In this document: piece after piece, positions 1 through 7,431 of the stretch | How positions within the stretch are numbered: position 1 is the stretch's first letter | How the letters are laid out: the number at the start of each line of letters is the position of its first letter | Assembly: GCA_964619125.1 (NCBI GenBank) | Contig: CAZUCA010000054.1 | Coordinates: forward strand, 1-23,201 | DNA length: 23,201 nt | Reading direction: 5' to 3' | Source: Owenweeksia sp964619125 | GTDB taxonomy: Bacteria > Bacteroidota > Bacteroidia > Flavobacteriales > Schleiferiaceae | Made by a program: the position numbers and the translations under genes | The notes under the pieces: model-generated | What the model saw: only the letters and a program-made list of their open reading frames with translations | Databases searched by the model: none | Told to the model about the DNA's origin: nothing

Positions 1-32
1 AAAGGGCAAAGATCAAATAATATTCGTCTAAA

Positions 33-410
33 ATGAAAAGACTTTTACTCGGGCTATGTTCGCTGGGTCTTCTACTGTCGCTGGTGACCACTGCTTCTTC
101 ATGCAAAAAGGAGGAAGGAGACTACAGGCTAACGGTGATAGTTACCGTAAACGACACCACCCGGGTGGCCAATGCCTACCTGCGCATTTACGCTCCCGTA
201 AATAACTCCAGTATCGACTCCTATCTCAATACCGACGAGAACGGCGAAGTGGAAATGGAGTTCAAAAACGAGGCCGTGGTAGAAATAATTGGCACCAAAT
301 CAGGCTTTCGCGGCTGTACCTTTGCCGATATCGACCGGGGCGACAATATCGCCACCCTCGATCTCAAGCCCTTTGGAGATACCAATAACGGTTGCCTCAA
401 TTCCAATTAA
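33..410 (+). CDS. Small lipoprotein, tandem copy 1
   Basis: This is a predicted 125-residue secreted lipoprotein of unknown function. A Lys/Arg start and a hydrophobic stretch (residues 4-20) lead to a lipobox-like ASSC with Cys24 as the probable lipid-modified residue, followed by KKEEG, a typical Bacteroidota lipoprotein beginning. The mature part (about 100 residues) alternates short beta-prone segments, with DENG near residue 68 as in carboxypeptidase-regulatory or SdrD-B-like beta-sandwiches. Cys95 (in GCT) and Cys121 (in the final GCLN) are the only cysteines in the mature body and could form a disulfide. The neighbouring gene 8 bp downstream encodes a paralogue with the same layout, so the two are probably co-transcribed. 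No database family is recognised. The gene is certain; its role is not known. Confidence 0.82.
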   Translation: MKRLLLGLCSLGLLLSLVTTASSCKKEEGDYRLTVIVTVNDTTRVANAYLRIYAPVNNSSIDSYLNTDENGEVEMEFKNEAVVEIIGTKSGFRGCTFADIDRGDNIATLDLKPFGDTNNGCLNSN

Positions 411-418
411 TTCCCGCT

Positions 419-805
419 ATGAAGAAATTTGCATTAGTTGCTTTTGCCCTGGGCCTGCTGCTGGCACTTTCATGCCAAAAAGAAGATTTACATCCTGACT
501 ATCCCTTTACTATCCAGGTGCAAACCCTCGACGATAGTATTCCCCAGCAAAATGTGCAGGTAGAGGTTCTCGCCAGCAGCAACAACGGTTTTAAACTCTT
601 CTTTAAGGACTATACCGATGAGCAAGGCCAGGTGTCATTTGAATATGACGCCAATGCCAACTTCACCATCAGGGCCATCAAGGGCGATGATCCCATCCGC
701 TTTATCGGCTGTACCGAGGTAAAGCTTCAGCCCAATGAGAATGTTTTTAAAGTAGTTTACCTGCGTCCCTACGACCAGGAAGTACAGGGCTGCGATCTCA
801 ATTAA
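419..805 (+). CDS. Small lipoprotein, tandem copy 2
   Basis: This is a predicted 128-residue lipoprotein, paralogous to the gene immediately upstream. I chose the ATG at 419 because it gives a clean type II signal peptide (MKKFALVAFALGLLLALSC, Cys19 lipidated, then QKED). An upstream TTG at 392 would add nine residues ahead of the signal. Shared features with copy 1 are a DY start to the mature domain, a D-E-x-G turn near residue 67, a GCT motif (Cys98) about 27 residues before the end, and a terminal GC-D/L-x-N (Cys125). The fold is likely a small all-beta domain displayed on a membrane. The stop codon lies in a TTAA shared with the convergent gene on the other strand. Function is unknown. 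Confidence 0.82.
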   Translation: MKKFALVAFALGLLLALSCQKEDLHPDYPFTIQVQTLDDSIPQQNVQVEVLASSNNGFKLFFKDYTDEQGQVSFEYDANANFTIRAIKGDDPIRFIGCTEVKLQPNENVFKVVYLRPYDQEVQGCDLN

Positions 806-1149
806 GCATCTGCGTTTTCGAAATATTTTACAATTGCCTCTTTCATGAGCAGGCTTTGCTCGCCCGGTTTTAAGTTGGGCAGGTTCTCCACTACTTCATA
901 ATGGGGCCACCCCTGCTCGTCAATTCCTGAAAAGCGATAGTAGCCATAGGGCTCCAACACCCGGCAAATGGCGATGTGCATCAGGTTAATCTTCTCATCC
1001 TTCTTAAAGCGGCGCATACCCTGGCCCAGCTCCTGCACCCCGATAAGGAAGATAATAGCATCGAGATCCATTGTTTCACCGTCGGCAAAACGCTCCGACA
1101 GATCGGCCACAATAGTATCCCACTTTATTTTCAAATCTTCCCGGTTCAT
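802..1149 (-). CDS. Conserved hypothetical protein, Bacteroidota-type
   Basis: This is a 115-residue soluble protein with no signal peptide or membrane segment. It resembles a small uncharacterised family that I recall from many Bacteroidota genomes, marked by an amino-terminal K-W-D, the segment FLIGVQELGQG, a KKDEK followed by NLMHIAIC, EPYGYY, and a tail with LMKEAI. I cannot attach a function. It is divergent from the cvpA-like gene, with 44 bp between the start codons, and its stop codon shares a palindromic TTAA with the lipoprotein gene. The composition is mostly helical and acidic. Existence is well supported by the conserved look of the protein; the product is unknown. Confidence 0.8.
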   Translation of the reverse strand: MNREDLKIKWDTIVADLSERFADGETMDLDAIIFLIGVQELGQGMRRFKKDEKINLMHIAICRVLEPYGYYRFSGIDEQGWPHYEVVENLPNLKPGEQSLLMKEAIVKYFENADA

Positions 1150-1193
1150 ATATTTCCAATATTTTTAGCGCTTCTTAACAACGATCGCTCTCC

Positions 1194-1724
1194 TTGAACT
1201 ACGTAGACCTTATTTTACTGCTTCCCCTCGCATACGGGCTTATCAGGGGCCTTATGAAAGGCCTCATTAATGAGCTCGCATCCCTGGTATCGATTGTAGC
1301 AGGCCTTTTTCTGGCTTATCACTATTCCGAAGAGGTACAAAACTGGCTCAGCCAGTATTTCGAAAACGATAGCAGCTGGCTGGCCATCGCCTCCTACATT
1401 TTGATCTTCCTGACCGTTTCCGTCATCATCTACATCCTCGCGCGCTTTCTAACCAAAATGATACACTTTATGGCCCTGGGCATTGTCAACCGCATCGCCG
1501 GTGCCATCTTCGGGCTCAGCAAAATCCTGCTGATCATGTTGCTGCTGGTGTACCTGATAGGACCTTACCTCCACTCCCTGCGCGAGCGCAATGAAGCCTG
1601 GCAGCAGTCAAAAGTGTACGGCCTGCTGGATAACTATGCCGATGTACCCGGCGAATGGCTTACCGATTTTCGCGAAAAGCAACAACGGGACAGCACCGAC
1701 ACTACTGATTATCAATCGCTTTAA
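1194..1724 (+). CDS. CvpA family membrane protein
   Basis: This is a 176-residue inner-membrane protein of the CvpA family (colicin V production protein family), known mainly as polytopic membrane proteins of poorly defined role linked to envelope homeostasis. Four hydrophobic segments can be seen, around residues 4-20, 27-45, 62-84 and 98-125, followed by a charged cytoplasmic tail. The amino-terminal pattern (N-x-x-D-hydrophobic, then a G-L-x-x-G-L-x-x-E motif) is typical. The start is a TTG: no in-frame ATG precedes it, and starting here reproduces the usual CvpA beginning. A weak -7-like TATTTTTA lies at 1160-1167. The last 23 bp overlap the 3' end of pgk on the opposite strand. Confidence 0.85.
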   Translation: MNYVDLILLLPLAYGLIRGLMKGLINELASLVSIVAGLFLAYHYSEEVQNWLSQYFENDSSWLAIASYILIFLTVSVIIYILARFLTKMIHFMALGIVNRIAGAIFGLSKILLIMLLLVYLIGPYLHSLRERNEAWQQSKVYGLLDNYADVPGEWLTDFREKQQRDSTDTTDYQSL

Positions 1725-2895
1725 TACCCGGTAATTCCTTTCCTTCCAGATATTCGAGCATGGCGCCACCACCGGTGGAAACGTAGCTCACATCCTCGCT
1801 CAGACCAAATTGCTTTACCGCCGCCACTGAATCGCCACCCCCTACAATACTAAAGGTGCCATTGGTGGTAGCCTTTACAATGATGTTGGCCAACTCACGC
1901 GATCCCTTTTCAAAATTTGAAAACTCAAAAACGCCCATCGGGCCGTTCCACAGAATAGTAGCGGAGTTCATCAACACCGGCTCAAGACTGTTAATCGTCT
2001 GAGGACCAGCGTCCAATCCCATCCAACCATCGTCGATGGCATCGGAAAGAGTAATGCGCTGCTCGGCATTATTATCAAACTTATCAGCATTAACCGAATC
2101 CACAGGCAGGTACACCTTAACGTTTTCGGCATCTGCTTTTTTGAGGATGTTACGGGCGGTATCGAGATAATCATCTTCCACCAGGCTGCTCCCTACTTTA
2201 CCTCCCCTGGCCTTGATAAAGGTGAAAGCCATACCACCACCGATAATCAGGTTATCGAGACGGGGAATTAGATTTTCAAGCACACTGATTTTTGAAGACA
2301 CCTTAGCACCCCCAACAATAGCGGTAACCGGTTTTTTGTCACTGTGGAGCACCTTGCCTACATTCTCTATCTCGGCCGCCATCACCAATCCGAAGGCAGA
2401 CTTACCTTTAAAAAATTTTGCAATAACGGCGGTACTGGCATGCGCGCGATGGGCAGTGCCAAATGCATCGTTTACGTAGAAGTCGCCATTTTTGGCCAGT
2501 TCCTTGGCAAAGTCCTCATCACCCTTGGTTTCTTCCTCGTGAAAGCGCAGGTTCTCCAGCAAAAGTATCTCGCCCTCCGGCAGGCTTTCACTGGCCTTAA
2601 CGGCCTCTTCACCCACACAATCCATCGCAAAATTTACCTTGTGACCACTCAGTTCAGCCAGGCGGTTAACGACATGGCTAAGGCTGAGGTCGCTATCGTA
2701 CTTCCCTTTGGGCCGCCCCAGGTGTGACATCAGCACCGGTCTTCCCCCCTGCTCAAAAATCTTCTTAATGGTTGGTAAAGTGGCGCGGATGCGTGAATCA
2801 TCCGTGATTTTGCGTTCCTCATTTAGGGGTACGTTAAAATCTACCCGGGTAAGTACCCTTTTACCCTCAAACTGAATATCGTTAACCGTGGTCAT
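1702..2895 (-). CDS. pgk: Phosphoglycerate kinase
   Basis: The gene encodes a 397-residue cytoplasmic phosphoglycerate kinase, which transfers phosphate from 1,3-bisphosphoglycerate to ADP (reversibly) in glycolysis and gluconeogenesis. Length matches bacterial PGK. Visible signatures are RVDFNVPL (residues 17-24), the substrate-loop SHLGRPKG (about 57-64), LLLENLRFH, the hinge and nucleotide region with VGGAKVSSK, WNGPMGVFE, and the carboxy-terminal GGGDS and STGGGAMLE motifs that bind the nucleotide phosphates. It is monocistronic in this window. A promoter lies directly upstream in the spacer shared with the divergent holB. Its 3' end overlaps the convergent cvpA-like gene with no hairpin terminator visible. 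Confidence 0.98.
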   Translation of the reverse strand: MTTVNDIQFEGKRVLTRVDFNVPLNEERKITDDSRIRATLPTIKKIFEQGGRPVLMSHLGRPKGKYDSDLSLSHVVNRLAELSGHKVNFAMDCVGEEAVKASESLPEGEILLLENLRFHEEETKGDEDFAKELAKNGDFYVNDAFGTAHRAHASTAVIAKFFKGKSAFGLVMAAEIENVGKVLHSDKKPVTAIVGGAKVSSKISVLENLIPRLDNLIIGGGMAFTFIKARGGKVGSSLVEDDYLDTARNILKKADAENVKVYLPVDSVNADKFDNNAEQRITLSDAIDDGWMGLDAGPQTINSLEPVLMNSATILWNGPMGVFEFSNFEKGSRELANIIVKATTNGTFSIVGGGDSVAAVKQFGLSEDVSYVSTGGGAMLEYLEGKELPGIKAIDNQ

Positions 2896-2901
2896 TTTCT
2901 C

Positions 2902-2909
2902 TACTTTTG
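2902..2909 (+). promoter_or_regulatory. -7 element of holB promoter
   Basis: TACTTTTG matches TAnnTTTG exactly and would start transcription near 2916, about 37 nt before the holB ATG. No good -33 TTG sits upstream, so the promoter may be weak. It faces the pgk -7 element six bases away. Confidence 0.42.
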
Positions 2910-2915
2910 GTGCGT

Positions 2916-2947
2916 CAAAAATACATTCTAAAATCAGAAGAGTTCAA
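2916..2947 (-). promoter_or_regulatory. Promoter of pgk, Bacteroidota type
   Basis: Read on the minus strand there is a -33 TTG (2945-2947), a 21-bp spacer, and TATTTTTG (2916-2923), an exact match to the Bacteroidota -7 consensus TAnnTTTG. Transcription would start near 2909, leaving a leader of about 15 nt before the pgk ATG. Confidence 0.6.
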
Positions 2948-2952
2948 GCAGT

Positions 2953-4089
2953 ATGAGGTTTAGAGACATCGCCGGCCATGAGCAGCTGAAAGCTAAGTTA
3001 ATAGAGACGGTAAGCCATGACAGGGTGAGCCACAGTCAGCTATTTTATGGCCCTGAAGGCAACGGTGCCCTGAGCCTTGCTTTGGCCTATGCCCAATACC
3101 TGCTATGCGACCGCCGCCAGGCCGATGACAGCTGTGGCGAGTGCACCCCCTGCCGGCAATTGGCAAGCTTTAACTATCCTGATTTGCACTTTGTATACCC
3201 GGTTGCTAAAACCGCCAAAACCAGCGCCAAACCATTAAGCAGTGATTTGGCCGAGGATTGGCGAGATATTATCCGCAAAGAACAATATTTCGGCCTCTTC
3301 CGCTGGCTGGAATTTGTAGGGATTGAAAATAAGCAGGCTCAGATCAGCGTGTATGAAAGCGCTGAAATCATGAAGAAACTCCAGCTGAAATCCTACTCCG
3401 GCAATTACAAAATTATGATCATGTGGATGCCTGAACGGATGAATTCGGCGGCCGCCAATAAGCTGCTGAAATTGCTGGAAGAGCCCCCGCAGAAGACAGT
3501 ATTTCTGCTGGTAGGCCAGGATCCTGAGGATCTCCTAACCACCATTACCAGTCGTTGCCAAAAGATATATGTGCCTAAATATCGCCAAAGTACGGTCCAG
3601 CAATTCCTGCAGGATGAGGAGAATCTCGACCCGGCCGCAGCCAGTGTAATTGCCCGTTTATCTGAGGGCAATCTGTCGCAGGCCCGCCGCTTGGCCGAAC
3701 GCTCGGAGACTTATCGCGATTATGCAAGCCTGTTTAGCAGTTGGGTACGCCACTGCTTTAAAGCGGATGTGAAGCATATTATTGACTGGTCAGAGGAGTG
3801 TGGACGTTTTGAAAGGGAGAAGATTAAAGACTTCCTCATTTTCTGCAGCAACACTTTCCGCGATTCCCTCAATATTCATTATGGCAGTGACGAAGAGGTT
3901 AACCAGGTTTTCAAGGAAATAAACTTCGAGCTGCAAAAGTTTGCTCCTTTCGTCCACCTCAAAAACACCCCAAAAATTTTGGAGGCTATTGACGAAGCTA
4001 CTTACGATGTAAGCCGAAATGTTAATCCGCGAGTGGTTTTAACCGACCTCAGCCTCAATATGGCCCGATATCTACGCATAAAGGCTTGA
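2953..4089 (+). CDS. holB: DNA polymerase III subunit delta'
   Basis: This 378-residue protein is the delta' subunit of the clamp-loader complex, which works with the tau/gamma and delta subunits to load the beta sliding clamp at replication forks. It is an AAA+ protein. The Walker A position reads GPEGNGALS (residues 33-41), lacking the catalytic Lys, as expected for a delta' that does not hydrolyse ATP. A four-cysteine zinc module C-x8-C-x2-C-x2-C follows (Cys52, 61, 64, 67). Further on are KLLKLLEEPP and the sensor-like TTITSRCQ, both typical of the family. The carboxy-terminal helical collar domain completes the protein. The gene diverges from pgk and converges on the methyltransferase gene with a gap of about 105 bp. 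Confidence 0.95.
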   Translation: MRFRDIAGHEQLKAKLIETVSHDRVSHSQLFYGPEGNGALSLALAYAQYLLCDRRQADDSCGECTPCRQLASFNYPDLHFVYPVAKTAKTSAKPLSSDLAEDWRDIIRKEQYFGLFRWLEFVGIENKQAQISVYESAEIMKKLQLKSYSGNYKIMIMWMPERMNSAAANKLLKLLEEPPQKTVFLLVGQDPEDLLTTITSRCQKIYVPKYRQSTVQQFLQDEENLDPAAASVIARLSEGNLSQARRLAERSETYRDYASLFSSWVRHCFKADVKHIIDWSEECGRFEREKIKDFLIFCSNTFRDSLNIHYGSDEEVNQVFKEINFELQKFAPFVHLKNTPKILEAIDEATYDVSRNVNPRVVLTDLSLNMARYLRIKA

Positions 4090-4142
4090 TAATCAACGTC
4101 TCTAAAAGCGGCTTCATTACAAGCTATATCAGTCGCGATCGC

Positions 4143-4172
4143 TCCGCGGGAAGGGTGTAGCCCCAGCGCGGA
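4143..4172. repeat. Inverted repeat between convergent genes
   Basis: In the 105-bp gap between holB and the methyltransferase gene, TCCGCG (4143-4148) pairs with CGCGGA (4167-4172), with a possible inner GGG/CCC pairing. It could fold as RNA from either strand and act as a 3'-end structure, but no T-tract follows, so I do not call it an intrinsic terminator. Confidence 0.35.
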
Positions 4173-4194
4173 CCACCAAGCGATTACAAGGCCT

Positions 4195-5079
4195 TTAAAG
4201 GGTCTTTTTCAAAATATAAATCAAGCTGCTGGCGTTTTTGTCAGAAAAACCTTTCAAATTACTTTTTAAACCTCTTGAAAAGGCACGCAGGTAATTAGTG
4301 GAACCATTTACGATTTTCTCACTGAGCATGCTCACATAAAAACTGTCGAAGGGCATATTCCTCACTTCGATCATTTCCAAGCCATGCTGTGCAGCCAGTT
4401 TCTCAATGTTTTTCTTCTTGAAGTGATAAAGGTGCAACGGCACGTCCAGGGCGGCCCAATTTTCCCCGTACATCTTACTGTCGGCAGATTCGTGGTTCGG
4501 CACTGCGATTACCAATACCGCGTTCCTTCTTAAGGCAGCGGAAAATTTCTGCATATGCTCCTGCAGGTCCGGTAAGTGCTCTAATACATGCCACAGGGTA
4601 ATCGCGTTAAAAGTCTCCTCCTGCCACTGAAAATCCTCAGGAGCAGTAAGCTTTACATGGTTGGTCTCCATGGCAACCTTTCTTGCATCGGGTGAGGGTT
4701 CCACCCCTTCTACCTGCCAACCACTGTCCTGGGCCGATTTCAAAAAATGACCGGTGCCGGCTCCATAATCCAATAAGCGACCCTTCTCTTTCTGAAGACT
4801 GCTGATAAGTGCCACTTTTTTCTTCAATGAATAATTCCGCACCAGGTGATAAAGACGATCCACCAGGCCCTCACTTTTATTACTATGGCTGATGTAGTTT
4901 TCAGGATCGTAATAGCGACCCAATTCATCATCAGAAGGCCTGGGATTAGTAATCCAAAGCTGGCAATTTTCGCACTCCTGAATTTGAAACATCTCCTGAT
5001 TACCCCTGAAATAAGGAGCCTTGAACACACTCTTAAAAGAAGAAGCCCCGCACAGGGGGCACTCATTTACTGTAATCAT
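4195..5079 (-). CDS. Zinc-ribbon class I SAM methyltransferase
   Basis: This is a 294-residue SAM-dependent methyltransferase of the Rossmann-fold class. Residues 7-39 form a probable zinc ribbon (CPLC at 7-10 and CENC at 36-39), followed by WITNPRP and a helical linker, an arrangement common in methyltransferases acting on sugars or other small molecules in envelope gene clusters. Motif I is LLDYGAGTG (102-110), with an acidic residue after strand 2 (GVEPSP) and a WHVLEHLPD motif (163-171). The carboxy-terminal part is helical. The substrate cannot be deduced. It is the last gene of the leftward operon, 20 bp after mnmG, and a parS palindrome fills that gap, so its start codon lies eight bases beyond the ParB site. 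Confidence 0.88.
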   Translation of the reverse strand: MITVNECPLCGASSFKSVFKAPYFRGNQEMFQIQECENCQLWITNPRPSDDELGRYYDPENYISHSNKSEGLVDRLYHLVRNYSLKKKVALISSLQKEKGRLLDYGAGTGHFLKSAQDSGWQVEGVEPSPDARKVAMETNHVKLTAPEDFQWQEETFNAITLWHVLEHLPDLQEHMQKFSAALRRNAVLVIAVPNHESADSKMYGENWAALDVPLHLYHFKKKNIEKLAAQHGLEMIEVRNMPFDSFYVSMLSEKIVNGSTNYLRAFSRGLKSNLKGFSDKNASSLIYILKKTL

Positions 5080-5086
5080 TCTATAG

Positions 5087-5100
5087 GTTTCACGTGAAAC
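5087..5100. promoter_or_regulatory. parS-like ParB binding site 1
   Basis: GTTTCACGTGAAAC is a perfect 14-bp palindrome equal to the core of the bacterial centromere consensus (TGTTTCACGTGAAACA). It sits in the 20-bp gap between mnmG and the methyltransferase gene and touches the last base of the mnmG stop codon. ParB (Spo0J) loads at such sites near the replication origin. parA and parB are not in this window. Confidence 0.8.
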
Positions 5101-6971
5101 TATCTTCCCATAAACACCAGCAACACGCTGATATCTGCAGGACTTACACCACTTACTTTCTTTGCTTGTTTAATATTAGCAGGCCTGAATTTCGCCAACT
5201 TTTCGCGCGCTTCATAGCTCATGCTCTTTAAACGCGAATAATCGAAATCCTCCGGGATCCTGAGATCTTCCAGGCGATTCAGTTTTTCAGCGTTGTCCTT
5301 TTCCTTATCAATATAGCCCTGGTATTTTGTCTTTATTTCTACCTGCTCCCATTCCTCAGCACTTATATTTTCATCAAGCACATAATTGGCGAGGGGTTGA
5401 TAGTTCATAAGGTCCTTAAAATCCACCTGTGGCCTGGTTAAAGCTTTCACAATGGGTTGCTTCTGCTTCACCTTAGCTGTCCCCTTATCCTCCAGGATAG
5501 GATTGATATCCGCTGGCTCTACACCATGGCTGTTCAACCACTTTTCCAGGCCTGATACCCTGGCCATTTTTGCTTCGAGCACCGCCATTCTCTCATCAGT
5601 GGCAAGACCTAATTCATGAGCCAGCGGCGTTAACCTTTGATCAGCATTATCCTGTCGCAGCAATATGCGGTATTCTGCCCGGCTGGTAAACATACGATAA
5701 GGTTCTTCAGTACCCTTGGTTATTAAATCATCAATTAATACTCCGATATAAGCCTGATGCCTGTCCAGAATAAACTCATCCTTTTCAAACACCTTCAGCG
5801 CTGCATTAATACCCGCCATTAAACCCTGACAAGCTGCTTCTTCATAACCGGTGGTGCCATTTATCTGACCGGCAAAATATAAGCCATCCACTAGTTTTGT
5901 CTCTAAGGTGTACTTCAATTGGGTAGGTGGAAAATAATCGTACTCGATAGCATAGCCGGGTCTGAACATTTTAACCTGCTCAAAACCTTTAATCTTACGC
6001 AAGGCATCAAACTGAATTTCTTCTGGCAAACTAGTGCTAAAACCATTTACATACACCTCCACCGTACGCCAGCCTTCCGGTTCTACAAATATCTGATGGC
6101 GATCCTTATCGGCAAAGCGATGGATCTTATCTTCAATACTGGGACAGTAACGGGGACCGGTACTTTGAATCTGACCATTGAAAATAGGGCTACGATCAAA
6201 ACCGGAGCGAAGTATTCCATGCACTTCATCGCTGGTATAGGTGATATGGCAACTGCGCTGCTCTCTTAGTGCTGCGGTTTTCCCTGAAAAACTAAACTTC
6301 TCCGGCCTTTCATCACCCTTCTGCTCTTCCATGACAGCATAATTCAGGGAGCGACCATCAACCCGGGGTGGGGTCCCGGTTTTCATGCGTCCATACTCAA
6401 AGCCGAGTTCAGCCAGATCTGCCGTTATGCCGGTAGCTGCCCTTTCGCCCGCACGACCACCACCAAACTGTTTATCACCAATATGAATTAAACCGTTGAG
6501 GAAAGTACCATTGGTAAGCACAACTGAACGGCCATAAATAGTGCTGCCTATGCCGGTTTTAACTCCTTCCACCTTACCGTTATTCACGATAAGACCGCTT
6601 ACCATATCCTGGAAAAAATCAAGATTAGGAATAGCCTCCAGGGCGTAACGCCATTCCTCAGCGAAACGGTGACGATCGCTTTGGGCCCGTGGTGACCACA
6701 TTGCAGGACCTTTACTCCGGTTAAGCATGCGAAACTGGATCATAGTTTTATCGGTGATAATACCACTCATTCCTCCCAGGGCGTCAATCTCACGTAAAAT
6801 CTGACCCTTAGCCACACCACCCATCGCCGGATTACATGACATCTGAGCAATGGTCTGCAAATTCATGGTCACCAGCAAGGTCTTGGCGCCAAGATTAGCT
6901 GCCGCAGCCGCTGCCTCACAACCGGCATGACCCCCTCCAACGACAATTACATCATAACTGGCACTAATCAT
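5100..6971 (-). CDS. mnmG: tRNA uridine-34 modification enzyme MnmG
   Basis: MnmG (GidA) is the FAD-binding partner of MnmE. Together they install carboxymethylaminomethyl groups on U34 of tRNAs reading two-fold split codon boxes. The 623-residue length is normal. The amino-terminal dinucleotide motif VGGGHAGCE (11-19) binds FAD, followed by MSCNPAMGG, KTGTPPRV, the segment ending in HITYTSDEVH, and the carboxy-terminal GTTGYEEAACQGL that completes the FAD site. The final helical region (about 550-623) fits the MnmE/tRNA-interaction domain. It lies between ybeY and a methyltransferase in a leftward operon. Both flanking gaps carry a parS-like palindrome, in line with the frequent position of mnmG close to oriC. 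Confidence 0.98.
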   Translation of the reverse strand: MISASYDVIVVGGGHAGCEAAAAAANLGAKTLLVTMNLQTIAQMSCNPAMGGVAKGQILREIDALGGMSGIITDKTMIQFRMLNRSKGPAMWSPRAQSDRHRFAEEWRYALEAIPNLDFFQDMVSGLIVNNGKVEGVKTGIGSTIYGRSVVLTNGTFLNGLIHIGDKQFGGGRAGERAATGITADLAELGFEYGRMKTGTPPRVDGRSLNYAVMEEQKGDERPEKFSFSGKTAALREQRSCHITYTSDEVHGILRSGFDRSPIFNGQIQSTGPRYCPSIEDKIHRFADKDRHQIFVEPEGWRTVEVYVNGFSTSLPEEIQFDALRKIKGFEQVKMFRPGYAIEYDYFPPTQLKYTLETKLVDGLYFAGQINGTTGYEEAACQGLMAGINAALKVFEKDEFILDRHQAYIGVLIDDLITKGTEEPYRMFTSRAEYRILLRQDNADQRLTPLAHELGLATDERMAVLEAKMARVSGLEKWLNSHGVEPADINPILEDKGTAKVKQKQPIVKALTRPQVDFKDLMNYQPLANYVLDENISAEEWEQVEIKTKYQGYIDKEKDNAEKLNRLEDLRIPEDFDYSRLKSMSYEAREKLAKFRPANIKQAKKVSGVSPADISVLLVFMGR

Positions 6972-6980
6972 AGGCTTAAA

Positions 6981-6994
6981 GTTTCACGTGGAAC
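6981..6994. promoter_or_regulatory. parS-like ParB binding site 2
   Basis: GTTTCACGTGGAAC, followed by A, reads on the minus strand as TGTTCCACGTGAAACT. That matches the parS consensus TGTTNCACGTGAAACA at 15 of 16 positions and equals the classic B. subtilis form apart from the last base. It lies in the 31-bp gap between ybeY and mnmG, 1,894 bp from site 1. Confidence 0.8.
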
Positions 6995-7002
6995 ATCAAT
7001 AA

Positions 7003-7431
7003 CTACTTGTCCTTCAAAATTTTGGGCCGCAAAATTAGGCATTTTTCTTCGGCTGCCCGCATTTCCTGTTGTGATGCCTCGTTCTTATCGTCAAACCCAA
7101 TAAGGTGCAGCACCCCATGCGCCAAAACCCGGTCAAGCTCATCCGCGATGGCCACACCCAATTCGGCTGCATTTTCGGCTATCGTTTCAAAGCCGATCAG
7201 CATCTCGCCCGCCAGGCATTTTCCCTCTTCATAACCAAAAGTTATAATATCGGTAGGGTAATCATGGCCGAGGTGACGGACATTAGCAGCCTGGATTTCC
7301 TCGTTGCTCATGAAATAATATTGCAGTATGCGGATCTTGCTTTTATACTCTTCAGCTACCAAGGGTAACCATAATTTCCAGCCTTCAATGCGATTTTGAA
7401 ATTGAGGCGGAACCTCTTCAAATGTGATCAT
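7003..7431 (-). CDS. ybeY: Endoribonuclease YbeY, rRNA maturation factor
   Basis: YbeY is a small zinc-dependent endoribonuclease needed for 16S rRNA 3'-end maturation and ribosome quality control. The 142-residue protein has the family core: DIITFGY (61-67), the GEMLIG strand (75-80), and the metal motif HGVLHLIGFDD (105-115). His105 and His109 are in place, but the third ligand position of HGxLHLxGYDH is Asp115 instead of His, as I recall for Bacteroidota homologues, which carry a D/K-rich sequence there. Translation is probably coupled to the DUF4175 gene upstream, because the two share TAATG. It is followed by mnmG after 31 bp holding parS site 2. Confidence 0.93.
   Translation of the reverse strand: MITFEEVPPQFQNRIEGWKLWLPLVAEEYKSKIRILQYYFMSNEEIQAANVRHLGHDYPTDIITFGYEEGKCLAGEMLIGFETIAENAAELGVAIADELDRVLAHGVLHLIGFDDKNEASQQEMRAAEEKCLILRPKILKDK

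Noticed and set aside
4192..4201. Palindrome CCTTTAAAGG at the end of the methyltransferase gene as a terminator
   Set aside because: It has no loop and no T-tract on the relevant side, so it is not a believable intrinsic terminator.
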